Of a DNA stretch of 64,000 bases, positions 53,786 through 64,000 are shown piece by piece. Source of the stretch: Paraburkholderia ferrariae NBRC 106233 (lineage in GTDB: Bacteria; Pseudomonadota; Gammaproteobacteria; Burkholderiales; Burkholderiaceae); the NCBI RefSeq assembly GCF_000685035.1, contig NZ_BAYB01000015.1:159726-223725 (forward strand), read 5' to 3'. The translations under genes were made by a program, and so were the position numbers. Below the pieces are notes generated by a model. It was given only the letters and a program-made list of their open reading frames with translations, made no database searches and was not told where the DNA came from. Each line of letters starts with the position of its first letter. Position 1 is the stretch's first letter.

Positions 53786-53877
53786 CGCTGCTGCCGGTGG
53801 CGTGAAGTGTTTTGATTCGTGGGCCCAGTCCCGGAGTCCGGCCATCCCCCAAGGGTGGCGGCGGCCGGATCGGGCTG

Positions 53878-53886
53878 TGTTAGAAT
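53878..53886 (+). promoter_or_regulatory. Extended -10 candidate upstream of rpmF
   Basis: TGTTAGAAT fits an extended -10 (TGn plus TAGAAT) 24 bp before the rpmF start; no -35 seen. It may add transcription to rpmF. Confidence 0.35.
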
Positions 53887-53909
53887 TCGGAAAATTTTCA
53901 GGAGTTATC

Positions 53910-54089
53910 ATGGCAGTTCAACAAAACAAGAAGTCGCCGTCGAAGCGCGGCATGCACCGCTCGCACGATTTCCTCACGGGCGCTCCGCTGGCTGTCGAGC
54001 CGAGCACGGGTGAAGTGCACCTGCGCCACCACATCAGCCCGAACGGCTACTACCGCGGCAAGAAAGTCGTCAAGACCAAGAACGACTAA
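53910..54089 (+). CDS. rpmF: 50S ribosomal protein L32
   Basis: A 59-residue ribosomal protein L32: MAVQQNKKSPSKRGMHRSHD and GYYRGKKVVKTKND. It lacks the zinc-binding cysteines of the C+ form. The start has CAGGAGTTATC ahead. Lies between yceD and plsX, as in many proteobacteria. Confidence 0.98.
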   Translation: MAVQQNKKSPSKRGMHRSHDFLTGAPLAVEPSTGEVHLRHHISPNGYYRGKKVVKTKND

Positions 54090-54174
54090 TCGTTCCACTG
54101 CGCGGCACCTGCAGGACCCCTGCCGGCCGCTCGCGCATGGCGATTCCGTTCGCTTGACCATTCTTCGGCTCGGC

Positions 54175-54206
54175 AAAAAAGGCGGCATTCAACTGCCGCT
54201 TTTTTA
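54175..54206 (+). terminator. Terminator between rpmF and plsX
   Basis: A stem (GCGGCA / TGCCGC, extended by an A run on one side and a T run on the other) with TTTTTT after it. It could partly separate the ribosomal gene from plsX. Confidence 0.7.
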
Positions 54207-54228
54207 TGCCTGAAATCCGTCGCATTCC

Positions 54229-55341
54229 ATGACTGTTACGCTCACGATAGATTGCATGGGAGGCGACCACGGACCGTCCGTGACGGTGCCTGCCGCAGTC
54301 AAATTCGTCCGCTCGCACCCCGACGCGCATCTTCTGCTCGTCGGCGTGGAGTCGGCGATCCGCGCCCAGTTGAAAAAACTGAAGGCGCTGGATCATCCTG
54401 CGCTCTCCATCGTTCCCGCCACCGAGGTCGTCGAAATGGACGACCCGGTCGAGGTCGCCCTGCGCAAGAAAAAAGATTCGTCGATGCGCGTCGCGCTCAA
54501 TCGCGTGAAGGAAGGCGAGGCGCAGGCCTGCGTGTCGGCCGGCAACACCGGCGCGCTGATGGCCGTGTCGCGCTACGTGCTCAAGACGCTGCCCGGCATC
54601 GAACGGCCGGCCATTGCGTTCGCGATGCCGAATCCCACCGGCTACACGACGATGCTCGACCTCGGCGCCAACGTCGATTGCGAGCCGCAGCATCTGCTCC
54701 AGTTCGCCGAGATGGGCCACGCGCTCGTCGCCGCGCTCGAAGGCAAGGAGCGCCCGAGCATCGGGCTCCTGAATATCGGCGAAGAGGTCATCAAGGGCAA
54801 CGAGACCATCAAGCGCGCGGGCGAACTCCTGCGCGCGAGCACGCTGAATTTCCGCGGCAATGTCGAAGGCAACGACATTTACAAGGGCACCGTCGACGTC
54901 ATCGTCTGTGACGGTTTCGTTGGGAATGTCGCGCTCAAGACGTCGGAGGGCCTCGCGCAGATGCTCAACGACATGATCAAGGAAGAGTTCGGCCGCTCGT
55001 GGCTCACGAAGCTGATGGCGGTGGCGGCGATGCCGGTGCTGCTGCGCTTCAAGAAGCGCGTCGATCACCGCCAGTACAACGGCGCGGCGCTGCTCGGCCT
55101 GAAGGGCCTCGTCATCAAGAGCCACGGCTCCGCGGACGCCTACGCGTTTGAGTGGGCCGTCAAACGCGGGTATGATGCCGTCAAAAATGGCGTGCTCGAA
55201 CGCCTCGCGCGCGCCATGGACGAGAACGCCGGTTCGCTCGAACAGGCGGCCGGCAGCAGGCCGTCCGGCGGCCCGCTCGCAGCCGGCGCCCCGGGCGCGG
55301 GCGAGACCCCGCCCGGCACCGCATCTTCCTCGAAGGCATAA
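54229..55341 (+). CDS. plsX: Phosphate acyltransferase PlsX
   Basis: A 370-residue enzyme that makes acyl-phosphate from acyl-ACP for phospholipid synthesis. The start MTVTLTIDCMGGDHGPSVTV, CVSAGNTGALMAVSRYVLKT, GANVDCEPQHLLQFAEMG and CDGFVGNVALKTSEG are the family blocks. The last 45 residues are Gly/Pro/Ala-rich and not conserved. It overlaps fabH by 1 bp (TAATG). Confidence 0.97.
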   Translation: MTVTLTIDCMGGDHGPSVTVPAAVKFVRSHPDAHLLLVGVESAIRAQLKKLKALDHPALSIVPATEVVEMDDPVEVALRKKKDSSMRVALNRVKEGEAQACVSAGNTGALMAVSRYVLKTLPGIERPAIAFAMPNPTGYTTMLDLGANVDCEPQHLLQFAEMGHALVAALEGKERPSIGLLNIGEEVIKGNETIKRAGELLRASTLNFRGNVEGNDIYKGTVDVIVCDGFVGNVALKTSEGLAQMLNDMIKEEFGRSWLTKLMAVAAMPVLLRFKKRVDHRQYNGAALLGLKGLVIKSHGSADAYAFEWAVKRGYDAVKNGVLERLARAMDENAGSLEQAAGSRPSGGPLAAGAPGAGETPPGTASSSKA

Positions 55342-56330
55342 TGGCTCAATCGACTCTCTATTCCCGCGTGCTCGGCACAGGCAGCTATCTTCCGCCCGAG
55401 CGCGTCACCAATCAGGATCTGGCCGAGCGGCTTGCCGCGAAAGGCGTCGAGACGAGCGACGAGTGGATCGTGGCCCGCACGGGCATCCATGCTCGCCACT
55501 TCGCGGCGCCCGACGTCACGACGAGCGACCTCGCGCTGGCGGCCTCGCAGCGCGCCATCGCCGCGGCCGACGTCGATCCGCAGGCGATCGACCTGATCAT
55601 CGTTGCAACGTCCACCCCCGATTTCGTGTTTCCGAGCACGGCCTGCCTGCTGCAGAACAAGCTCGGTATCCGCAATCACGGCGCGGCGTTCGACCTGCAG
55701 GCCGTGTGCGCGGGTTTCGCCTATGCCGTCTCGGTGGCCGACAGCCTGATTCGCAGCGGGCAGCATCGCACGGCGCTCATCGTCGGCGCGGAGACCTTCT
55801 CGCGCATTCTCGACTTCAACGACCGCACCACCTGCGTGCTGTTCGGCGACGGCGCGGGCGCGATCGTGCTGCAGGCGTCCGACCAGCCGGGCGTGCTGTC
55901 GAGCGCGCTCCATGCCGACGGCAGCTACGCGCACATTCTCTGCACGCCGGGCAACGTGAACGGCGGCGTGATCGCGGGTAACGCGTTCCTGCACATGGAC
56001 GGCCAGGCGGTGTTCAAGCTCGCCGTGAACGTGCTGGAGAAGGTCGCGCACGAGGCGCTCGACAAGGCGCAGCTCACGCCCGGGCAGATCGACTGGCTGA
56101 TTCCGCACCAGGCCAACATCCGCATCATGCAGGGCACCTGCCGCAAGCTCGGCCTCCCCGCCGAGCGTATGGTGGTCACGGTGGGCGAACACGGCAACAC
56201 GTCGGCGGCGTCCATTCCGCTCGCGTTCGACGTCGCGGTGCGCGACGGGCGCATCCAGCGCGGCCAGAACGTGCTGATCGAAGGGGTGGGCGGCGGCTTC
56301 ACGTGGGGCGCCTCCGTCATCCGCTTCTGA
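55341..56330 (+). CDS. fabH: Beta-ketoacyl-ACP synthase III
   Basis: A 329-residue condensing enzyme that starts fatty-acid synthesis from acetyl-CoA and malonyl-ACP. The active-site Cys is in DLQAVCAGFAYAVSVAD, His in WLIPHQANIRIMQ and Asn in EHGNTSAASIPLAF, so the triad is complete. Confidence 0.97.
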   Translation: MAQSTLYSRVLGTGSYLPPERVTNQDLAERLAAKGVETSDEWIVARTGIHARHFAAPDVTTSDLALAASQRAIAAADVDPQAIDLIIVATSTPDFVFPSTACLLQNKLGIRNHGAAFDLQAVCAGFAYAVSVADSLIRSGQHRTALIVGAETFSRILDFNDRTTCVLFGDGAGAIVLQASDQPGVLSSALHADGSYAHILCTPGNVNGGVIAGNAFLHMDGQAVFKLAVNVLEKVAHEALDKAQLTPGQIDWLIPHQANIRIMQGTCRKLGLPAERMVVTVGEHGNTSAASIPLAFDVAVRDGRIQRGQNVLIEGVGGGFTWGASVIRF

Positions 56331-56453
56331 CATTGACTGGGCGCGAACGCATGCGGTGCCGGGCCTGCCGGCCAGGATACGCATGCGGCGCGCACGATGC
56401 GTGTGCGCGCTTGCCGCGCGCGCTCATCTGAATTGACCGAATTTGGGGACGTT

Positions 56454-57395
56454 ATGAAATTCGCTTTCGTTTTTCCGGGCCAGGGCTCGCAGGCCGTCGG
56501 CATGCTCGACGCTTTTGCCGATAGCGCCATCGTGCGCGAAACCCTGCAGGAAGCCTCCGACGCACTCAATCAGGACCTCGGCAAGCTGATCGCCGAAGGC
56601 CCGGCCGACGAACTGAACCTCACCACCAATACGCAGCCGGTCATGCTGAGCGCCGCCTACGCCGTGTACCGCGCGTGGCAGCAGGCAGGCGGCCCGGCGC
56701 CGGCCGTCGTCGCGGGCCATAGCCTCGGCGAATACACGGCGCTCGTCGCCGCCGGCGTGCTGGCGTTCCGCGACGCCGTGCCGCTCGTGCGCTTTCGCGC
56801 CCAGGCGATGCAAAGCGCGGTGCCGGTGGGCGAGGGCGGCATGGCCGCCGTGCTCGGCCTCGACGACGACACCGTGCGCGCCGTCTGCGCGGAAGCAGCG
56901 GCGGCCGGCGGCGTGGTGGAAGCGGTCAACTTCAACGCGCCCTCGCAGGTCGTGATCGCCGGTCACAAGGCCGCGGTCGAGAAGGCCTGCGAAGTCGCCA
57001 AGGCCCGCGGCGCGAAGCGCGCGCTGCCGCTGCCCGTTTCGGCGCCGTTCCATTCGTCGCTGCTCAAGCCGGCTTCGGACCAGCTTCGCGAGTACCTCGC
57101 GAACGTCAAGCTGAACGCGCCGTCGATCCCCGTGGTGAACAACGTCGATGTGGCTTTCGCGACCGATCCGGAAGCGATTCGCGACGCCCTCGTGCGCCAG
57201 GCCGCCGGCCCGGTGCGCTGGGTGGAGTGCGTGCAGGCAATCGCGGCGCAAGACGTCACGCACCTGATCGAGTGCGGCCCGGGCAAGGTGCTGGCCGGCC
57301 TCACGAAGCGCATCGACGGCAACCTCGTGGGCGCCTCGGTGGCCGATCCGAAGTCGCTCGACGAAGCGCTCGCGCTCGTCGCGGGCCAGGCTTGA
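56454..57395 (+). CDS. fabD: Malonyl CoA-ACP transacylase
   Basis: A 313-residue transferase that loads malonyl groups on ACP. FVFPGQGSQAVGMLDAF, the nucleophile in VAGHSLGEYTALVAAG and the His in PVSAPFHSSLLKPA are present. The ATG at 56454 begins the conserved FPGQG domain. It lies 124 bp after fabH. Confidence 0.97.
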   Translation: MKFAFVFPGQGSQAVGMLDAFADSAIVRETLQEASDALNQDLGKLIAEGPADELNLTTNTQPVMLSAAYAVYRAWQQAGGPAPAVVAGHSLGEYTALVAAGVLAFRDAVPLVRFRAQAMQSAVPVGEGGMAAVLGLDDDTVRAVCAEAAAAGGVVEAVNFNAPSQVVIAGHKAAVEKACEVAKARGAKRALPLPVSAPFHSSLLKPASDQLREYLANVKLNAPSIPVVNNVDVAFATDPEAIRDALVRQAAGPVRWVECVQAIAAQDVTHLIECGPGKVLAGLTKRIDGNLVGASVADPKSLDEALALVAGQA

Positions 57396-57455
57396 CCCGG
57401 GCGGCAGCCCGGCAACGCACCCCAGAGTCACCCTCGCAACGGATTCAATAGAAAG

Positions 57456-58205
57456 ATGGACAAGATTCTCGACAACCAGACCGCCATCGTGACGGGCGCC
57501 TCGCGCGGCATCGGCCGGGCGATCGCCATCGAACTGGCGCGCCAGGGCGCCATGGTGATCGGCACGGCCACGAGCGAAGCGGGCGCGCAGGCCATCAGCG
57601 CCGCGTTCGAGTCCGCGGGCCTGAAGGGCCGCGGCGCCGTGCTCGACGTCAACGACGCCGCGGCGGCCGAAGCGCTCATCGACGCGACGGTGAAGGAATT
57701 CGGCGGTCTCGCGATCCTCGTCAACAACGCCGGCATCACGCAGGACAACCTCGCGATGCGCATGAAGGACGACGAGTGGGACGCCGTGATCGACACCAAC
57801 CTGAAGTCGGTGTTCCGCCTCTCGCGCGCCGTGCTGCGCCCGATGATGAAGGCGCGCGCGGGCCGCATCATCAACATCACTTCGGTGGTGGGCTCGTCGG
57901 GCAACCCGGGCCAGGCCAACTACGCGGCCGCGAAGGCCGGCGTGGCCGGCATGACCCGCGCGCTCGCGCGCGAGATCGGCAGCCGCAACGTCACGGTGAA
58001 CTGCGTCGCGCCTGGCTTCATCGACACCGACATGACCAAAGATCTGCCGGCCGGGCAGCAGGCCGCGCTCAAGGCGCAGATTCCGCTGGGCCGTCTCGGC
58101 AGCCCGGACGACATCGCGCACGCGGTGACGTTCCTCGCATCGCCGCACGCGGGGTACATCACCGGCACCACGCTGCATGTGAACGGTGGCATGTATATGT
58201 CTTAA
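57456..58205 (+). CDS. fabG: 3-oxoacyl-ACP reductase
   Basis: A 249-residue short-chain dehydrogenase. TGASRGIGRAIAIELARQ is the NADPH-binding motif, NNAGITQDNL and the catalytic Tyr-x-x-x-Lys in GQANYAAAKAGVAGMT with Ser in ITSVVGSSG complete the site. Follows fabD by 60 bp. Confidence 0.97.
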   Translation: MDKILDNQTAIVTGASRGIGRAIAIELARQGAMVIGTATSEAGAQAISAAFESAGLKGRGAVLDVNDAAAAEALIDATVKEFGGLAILVNNAGITQDNLAMRMKDDEWDAVIDTNLKSVFRLSRAVLRPMMKARAGRIINITSVVGSSGNPGQANYAAAKAGVAGMTRALAREIGSRNVTVNCVAPGFIDTDMTKDLPAGQQAALKAQIPLGRLGSPDDIAHAVTFLASPHAGYITGTTLHVNGGMYMS

Positions 58206-58362
58206 CCGGATTCGGGTACTATCCGCGCCTTGATACGCCCAACAGGTGCGGTCGCGGATATAGGCCATCCGGAACCTCGAGCGCCGCTTTTCTGCCAGGT
58301 CAAACCTGATAAAATGCGCGCACTCGCATTCATGAGCTAACTTTTTTTCCCTTGGAGGGGTA

Positions 58363-58602
58363 ATGGACAACATCGAACAGCGTGTCAAGAAGATCGTCGC
58401 CGAACAACTGGGCGTCGCCGAAGCCGAAATCAAGAACGAGGCTTCGTTCGTGAACGATCTGGGCGCCGACTCGCTCGACACCGTCGAACTGGTGATGGCC
58501 CTCGAAGACGAATTCGGCATGGAAATCCCCGACGAGGAAGCCGAAAAGATCACGACGGTCCAGCAAGCCATCGACTACGCTCGCGCGAACGTCAAGGCTT
58601 AA
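58363..58602 (+). CDS. acpP: Acyl carrier protein
   Basis: A 79-residue acidic protein. The phosphopantetheine Ser lies in [30 protein letters not shown] lies before the start, a strong ribosome site as suits an abundant protein. Confidence 0.98.
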
Positions 58603-58785
58603 GGACATCCAGGCGCCATTGATCTCTGCGGGCGGCGCAAGCGGCCCGAGAGGACTCTCGCCAGTGAACCCGCACGCGCCCGCACTCGCAGGGCTTTTGC
58701 CGGTCAACTAGCCACGGGGCTCACAGGAGCATTTCCTGTGGCCACTGTGGCTTTTGTTTTTGTCATCTATGGAAAAGGGGTTATC

Positions 58786-60023
<1,238 letters not shown>

Positions 60024-60027
<4 letters not shown>

Positions 60028-60518
60028 CCGGCATCGACCCGCATGCGGCCGCGCCGGCAAGTCCGGCCGGCCGCGATCCCCTCTTCGATACGCGGCGCCC
60101 CGGTGCGCCGCGAATTCCCCTGCGCCCTTCGCTGGCGCTTCATTTCGCCCTCGCCAGCGGCGCCGGCGTGGCCGCTGCTGCCGTCTGGACGGCGCTTGCC
60201 CCCTGGCTCGGTATCTGGCGCGCCTTGCCCCTCGTATTGGCATTCGTTGCAGCCTGCGGCCTGAGCGCCGCGGCGTGGCGTCGCACGCAACCCGCAGTCA
60301 TCGAAATCGGGCCAGATTCATTCGCCGCGTATTCGCGCGAGGGCGTCCGCCTGCTGGAGGGACGCCTGACCGGTGCGGCGCAGTGGGGCGGCAGCCTGCT
60401 CGCGCTCGCGGTCAAGGCCGGCGCGCGGCGGGCCACGGTGCTCGTCGCGGCGGATGCGGTGGGGCGCGAAGCCTTTCGCGCCCTGGCGGTGCGTGCCCGC
60501 TGCGCGGCCGGCCGCTGA
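60024..60518 (+). CDS. Small membrane protein, YgfX/CptA-like
   Basis: A 164-residue protein with two predicted membrane segments (ALHFALASGAGVAAAAVWTA and ALPLVLAFVAACGLSAAAW), preceded by IPLRPS and followed by a soluble end (ATVLVAADAVGREAFRALAV RARC region). This layout resembles the YgfX/CptA family, membrane proteins linked to cell division and morphogenesis in E. coli. The start is uncertain: a TTG at 60024 overlaps the fabF stop, which suggests coupling; no good ATG is near. Position between fabF and rpoE is odd for YgfX. Confidence 0.55.
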
Positions 60519-60674
60519 AGCGTCCGGTGCGCCGCGCGTCGGCACGGAGCGTGCCCGGCTGGCGTCGGGCGCCCGCTGTAACGACTGTAACGGCGGTTAC
60601 TCCAGTAACGTGAGGGACGGAAGGGGGCGCTACAATGGTGCCCCGCGTCAACATGAGCTAAACGGATTTTTCAG

Positions 60675-61274
60675 GTGAGCGAAAAAGAAATCGACCAGGT
60701 GCTGGTCGAACGCGTGCAAAAAGGCGACAAGGCCGCGTTCGAGCTTCTGGTCTCCAAATACCACCGCAAGATCATCCGGCTGATCTCGCGCCTCGTGCGG
60801 GACCCCGCCGAGGTGGAGGACGTGGCCCAGGACGCCTTTATCAAGGCGTACCGGGCACTGCCGCAGTTTCGCGGCGAATCCGCTTTCTATACGTGGTTGT
60901 ACCGGATTGCGGTCAATACGGCGAAGAACTACCTTGCGACCCAGGGAAGACGAGCCCCCACATCTACCGAAGCGGATGCAGAAGAGGCTGAAACTTTCTC
61001 GGATGCCGATCAACTAAGGGATATCAACACGCCTGAGTCGATGTTGATGAGCAAGCAGATCGCAGAGACGGTCAATGCTGCGATGGCGGTTTTACCGGAA
61101 GAGCTGCGCACCGCCATTACGCTTAGGGAAATTGAAGGTTTGAGCTACGAGGAAATCGCTGAGATGATGGATTGCCCGATCGGCACCGTCAGATCAAGAA
61201 TTTTCCGCGCTCGTGAAGCCATTGCGGCAAAATTGCGTCCGCTGCTGGACACACCGGAAGGCAAGCGCTGGTAA
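60675..61274 (+). CDS. rpoE: RNA polymerase sigma factor RpoE (AlgU)
   Basis: A 199-residue ECF sigma factor for envelope stress. Region 2 is YHRKIIRLISRLVRDPAEVE DVAQDAFIKAYRAL and region 4 LPEELRTAITLREIEGLSYE followed by EIAEMMDCPIGTVRSRIFRA. It starts at GTG 60675 (MSEKEIDQVLVERVQKGD). The next three genes form its regulatory set. No clear RpoE-type promoter was found in the 155 bp upstream. Confidence 0.97.
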   Translation: MSEKEIDQVLVERVQKGDKAAFELLVSKYHRKIIRLISRLVRDPAEVEDVAQDAFIKAYRALPQFRGESAFYTWLYRIAVNTAKNYLATQGRRAPTSTEADAEEAETFSDADQLRDINTPESMLMSKQIAETVNAAMAVLPEELRTAITLREIEGLSYEEIAEMMDCPIGTVRSRIFRAREAIAAKLRPLLDTPEGKRW

Positions 61275-61336
61275 GCCAGCCGCCCGCCGGGCACGGATGC
61301 GATTCACCCGGTTAGTGTGATCAAGGTCTGTAAGGA

Positions 61337-61990
61337 ATGGGGAGCATCATGGGGTCGGTTTCGATGCAATCGGTGTCTGGCTCGCGCGGCGAGCATCTGT
61401 CCGCCTTCGTCGACGGGGAATTTACCCTCGGCGAGCATCAGAACGGAATTTTTTCCGAATTCGACCAGGACAGCCGCAAGGTCTGGTCGGAGTATCACCT
61501 GATCGGCGACGTGCTGCGCTCGGACGATCTGGCGCTGAGCGCGGCCGCGAGCCAGTCGTTCATGGCCGGCTTCGCTGCGCGCTTCGAGGCCGAGCCGCAC
61601 GTGCTCGCACCCGCGGCGCTGCCGGCCGCGCGTGAAGGCGCGAGCCGTGTCGGGCGCATTCTCGCGCTGCGTCACCGCGTCGTGCCCACGCTGGCGGTTG
61701 CCGCCGCGGCCGCCACGCTCACCTGGATCGTCGTGCCGCAAATGCGCGGCGCGGGTCTGGCGGGCGGCGGGGCGCAGGTCGCCGCGGTGTCGGCCCAGGG
61801 CGACGGCATGCAGCGCGTGGCGATGAACGTCGCGCCGGTGCAGACGGCCGCCGTGCAGGACGGCAACATCATTCGGGACGCACGTCTCGACGAGTATCTG
61901 GAAGCGCACCAGCAGTTCGCGCAGCAACCGGTGATGTCGGATTCCATGCCGCTGATCCGGGCCGCCGCTCTCACTACGCAAGGCCAGTAA
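61337..61990 (+). CDS. rseA: Anti-sigma factor RseA/MucA
   Basis: A 217-residue inner-membrane anti-sigma factor. An N-terminal RpoE-binding part (SGSRGEHLSAFVDGEF, about 14-90) precedes a single membrane segment (VVPTLAVAAAAATLTWIVVP, about 115-135) and a periplasmic end. It holds RpoE inactive until cleaved by periplasmic and intramembrane proteases. The downstream MucB and MucD proteins regulate that step. Confidence 0.92.
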   Translation: MGSIMGSVSMQSVSGSRGEHLSAFVDGEFTLGEHQNGIFSEFDQDSRKVWSEYHLIGDVLRSDDLALSAAASQSFMAGFAARFEAEPHVLAPAALPAAREGASRVGRILALRHRVVPTLAVAAAAATLTWIVVPQMRGAGLAGGGAQVAAVSAQGDGMQRVAMNVAPVQTAAVQDGNIIRDARLDEYLEAHQQFAQQPVMSDSMPLIRAAALTTQGQ

Positions 61991-61995
61991 GTCTG

Positions 61996-63054
61996 ATGCA
62001 GACATTGCGGTTCAATAAAACGACAAACTTGGGGCGGCTACCGGCATGGCTGTGCTGTGTAGCCGTAGTGCTAACCGCTCTGTCTGTGGCCAACCGGGCC
62101 GACGCGCAAGGCGCGCCGGCCGCCGGCCTTGCCACGCCCCAGGGTGCGGCCGCGTGGCTCGACCGCATCCAGCAGGCCGCCCAGCAGCAGAATTACACCG
62201 GCACCTTCGTCTATCAGCGCGGCGCATTCGTGCAGTCGTCGCGCATTGCGCACTACGCGACGAAGGACGGCGAGTACGAGCAGATCGAAAGCCTGGACGG
62301 CAAGCCGCGCAAGCTGCTGCGTCACAACGACGACCTCTATACCTTCGTGCCCGAACGCAAGCTTTGCGTCGTCGAAAAGCGCCAGAACAAGGACGCCTTT
62401 CCGGCGCTCCTGAGCGCGGGCGGCGATCAGGTGCTGAGCGTCTATACGCCGAAGGCGCTCGGCAACGACCGGGTTGCGGGCATCGACAGCCAGGTGGTGG
62501 AACTCGACCCCAAGGACGCTTACCGCTACGCCTACAAGTTCTGGGCCGACGCCAAAACGGGGCTGCTGCTGCGCGCGCAGACGCTCGATCCCGCGAACGG
62601 CCAGGTGCTCGAACAACTGGCGTTCACGCAGGTCAGCATCGGCGTGCCGGTGGATAAGGCCGCAATCGTCAACGGCATGCGCAATCTGACCGGCTGGACC
62701 GTGGTGCGTCCGCCGCTCGAGCCGGTGGATATGGAGGCGCAGGGCTGGAGCTTCGGCACGGCCGTTGCGGGCTTCCACAAGATCCGCGAACTGCGCCGCC
62801 CGATGGCCGCGCGCGACGCGAACGATCCGCCCATCCCCGTCGATCAGGCCGTGTTCTCCGACGGTCTTGCCGCGATCTCGATCTTCGTCGAGCCGGTGGA
62901 GCACAACAGCCGCAAGGAAGGCGCGGGCAGCAGCGGCGCCACCAACGTGCTCGTGAAGCGCCATGGCGATTACTGGATCACCGTGCTCGGCGAAGTGCCC
63001 CAGGCCACGTTGCAGCGGTTTGCGTCTGCCATAGAATACAAGGCTCCCAGGTAA
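61996..63054 (+). CDS. rseB: RseB/MucB periplasmic sigmaE regulator
   Basis: A 352-residue periplasmic protein that shields RseA from cleavage. An export signal at the N-terminus (LCCVAVVLTALSVANRADAQ) precedes the conserved WLDRIQQAAQQQNYTGTFVY, and the later SLDGKPRKLLRHNDDLYTF and DPKDAYRYAYKFWADAKTGL. Starts 5 bp after rseA. Confidence 0.95.
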   Translation: MQTLRFNKTTNLGRLPAWLCCVAVVLTALSVANRADAQGAPAAGLATPQGAAAWLDRIQQAAQQQNYTGTFVYQRGAFVQSSRIAHYATKDGEYEQIESLDGKPRKLLRHNDDLYTFVPERKLCVVEKRQNKDAFPALLSAGGDQVLSVYTPKALGNDRVAGIDSQVVELDPKDAYRYAYKFWADAKTGLLLRAQTLDPANGQVLEQLAFTQVSIGVPVDKAAIVNGMRNLTGWTVVRPPLEPVDMEAQGWSFGTAVAGFHKIRELRRPMAARDANDPPIPVDQAVFSDGLAAISIFVEPVEHNSRKEGAGSSGATNVLVKRHGDYWITVLGEVPQATLQRFASAIEYKAPR

Positions 63055-63075
63055 CATCCTTCGGCTGACTACGAT

Positions 63076-64000
63076 ATGACGATTCTCCCGCTGCGCAAAT
63101 TCTTCGCGGCCGCGGTGGTCGCGGCTTGCCTGCCGCTCGCGCCGCAAACGGCGTCGGCGGCCAATGCCGCCAACCTGCCCGATTTCACCGATCTCGTCGA
63201 CAAGGTCGGGCCTTCCGTCGTCAATATCCGCACGACCACACGGGTCAGTTCCGCGCAGCCGAACCTGCCGCCGGGGATGGACAACGGCGACATGTCGGAA
63301 TTCTTCCGCCGCTTCTTCGGCATTCCGCTGCCGCAGGGCCCGCAGGGGCAATCGCCCCGCGGTGGCCAGGGCGGCCAGGGCAGCGATCAGGATTCGAACC
63401 CGTCCGATAGCGGCAACGACAGCGAGCAGAGCAGCGGCGTCGGCTCGGGCTTCATTCTGTCGAGCGACGGCTACGTGATGACCAACGCGCACGTGGTGGA
63501 CGACGCGGACAGCATTTACGTCACGCTCACCGACAAGCGCGAATTCAAGGCGAAGCTCATCGGCGTTGACGATCGCACCGATGTTGCCGTCGTGAAAATC
63601 CAGGCGAGCAGCCTGCCGGCCGTGACCATCGGCGATTCGAACAAGCTGCGCGTCGGCGAATGGGTGGTCGCGATCGGCTCGCCGTTCGGCCTCGAAAACA
63701 CTGTCACGGCGGGTATCGTCAGCGCCAAGGGGCGCGACACGGGCGACTATCTGCCGTTCATCCAGACCGACGTGGCCGTGAATCCCGGCAACTCGGGCGG
63801 CCCGCTCATCAACATGCAGGGCGAGGTGATCGGCATCAACTCGCAGATCTATAGCCGCACGGGCGGGTTCATGGGCATCTCGTTCGCGATCCCGATCGAC
63901 GAGGCCATGCGCGTGGCCGACCAGCTCGAGAAAAACGGCAAGGTCACGCGCGGGCGCATTGCGGTGGCGATCGGCGAAGTGACCAAGGACGTGGCCGATT
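63076..64000 (+). CDS. mucD: DegP/MucD family periplasmic serine protease (3' partial)
   Basis: A Do-type protease that degrades misfolded envelope proteins. 308 residues are in the window; the PDZ domains lie beyond it. The signal peptide (LRKFFAAAVVAACLPLAPQT) precedes a Gly/Gln-rich stretch (residues about 80-120), then the catalytic triad: His in VMTNAHVVDDADSIYV, Asp in DDRTDVAVVKI and Ser in VAVNPGNSGGPLINMQ. Follows mucB by 21 bp. Confidence 0.96.
   Translation, partial: MTILPLRKFFAAAVVAACLPLAPQTASAANAANLPDFTDLVDKVGPSVVNIRTTTRVSSAQPNLPPGMDNGDMSEFFRRFFGIPLPQGPQGQSPRGGQGGQGSDQDSNPSDSGNDSEQSSGVGSGFILSSDGYVMTNAHVVDDADSIYVTLTDKREFKAKLIGVDDRTDVAVVKIQASSLPAVTIGDSNKLRVGEWVVAIGSPFGLENTVTAGIVSAKGRDTGDYLPFIQTDVAVNPGNSGGPLINMQGEVIGINSQIYSRTGGFMGISFAIPIDEAMRVADQLEKNGKVTRGRIAVAIGEVTKDVAD

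Noticed and set aside
60519..60674. RpoE autoregulatory promoter
   Set aside because: No GGAACTT-type -35 with TCTGA-type -10 at proper spacing was found.

Overview
The window is about 64 kb of GC-rich chromosomal DNA from a beta-proteobacterium, very probably a member of the Burkholderiaceae (Burkholderia, Paraburkholderia, Caballeronia or Trinickia type). The evidence is the codon use, the long 323-residue ThyA, the plsX-fabHDG-acpP-fabF-rpoE-mucABD arrangement and the overall protein similarity. It is mostly core chromosome. There is no insertion sequence, integrase, prophage gene, rRNA operon or CRISPR array.

Region 1 (1-13.4 kb): pmbA (partial), folA and thyA are housekeeping genes. Between folA and thyA lies the most interesting locus, an eight-gene minus-strand operon (10181 down to 2188) that matches the Pseudomonas functional-amyloid (Fap) system in content and order. 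It holds two small exported proteins in the FapA place, a FapB-like and a FapC-like repeat protein, a FapD-like C39 peptidase, a FapE-like exported protein, a FapF-like outer-membrane barrel with a coiled coil, and a sigma54 activator of VpsR type. A second, closely related sigma54 activator is transcribed divergently. The gap between them holds a GG-N10-GC sigma54 promoter and an inverted repeat about 100 bp upstream, so the locus looks like a self-contained, RpoN-controlled amyloid module. The FapC-like protein carries a long Gly/Tyr/Ser/Gln-rich insert not typical of Pseudomonas FapC, and neither amyloid subunit has the C-terminal CxxC of that family.

Region 2 (13.4-32.5 kb): miscellaneous chromosomal genes. 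They include a FecR/DUF6600 envelope protein with a His/Pro repeat tail, an ArsR-type regulator, a GlxA-type AraC regulator, an acyl-CoA thioesterase, fumC, a phospholipase-D-type lipoprotein, a BASS transporter, a MATE efflux pump, a small S4 RNA-binding protein, a UvrD-like helicase, azlCD with an AraC regulator, and creA.

Region 3 (32.5-51.3 kb): two identical tRNA-Asn genes, fdxA, pncB, an orphan lutC, an NhaD-type antiporter, a 2-hydroxyacid dehydrogenase and rmuC. The molybdenum-cofactor set moaA-mobA-moeA follows, then rne and rluC separated by an 855 bp divergent leader region, then a HAD phosphatase, a Rieske protein and an SppA-like peptidase.

Region 4 (51.3-64 kb): a tetrapyrrole-methylase-family methyltransferase and a Maf protein face away from the lipid and envelope-stress block yceD-rpmF-plsX-fabH-fabD-fabG-acpP-fabF-ygfX-like-rpoE-mucA-mucB-mucD (the last cut by the window end). 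This block couples fatty-acid synthesis to the sigmaE envelope-stress system.
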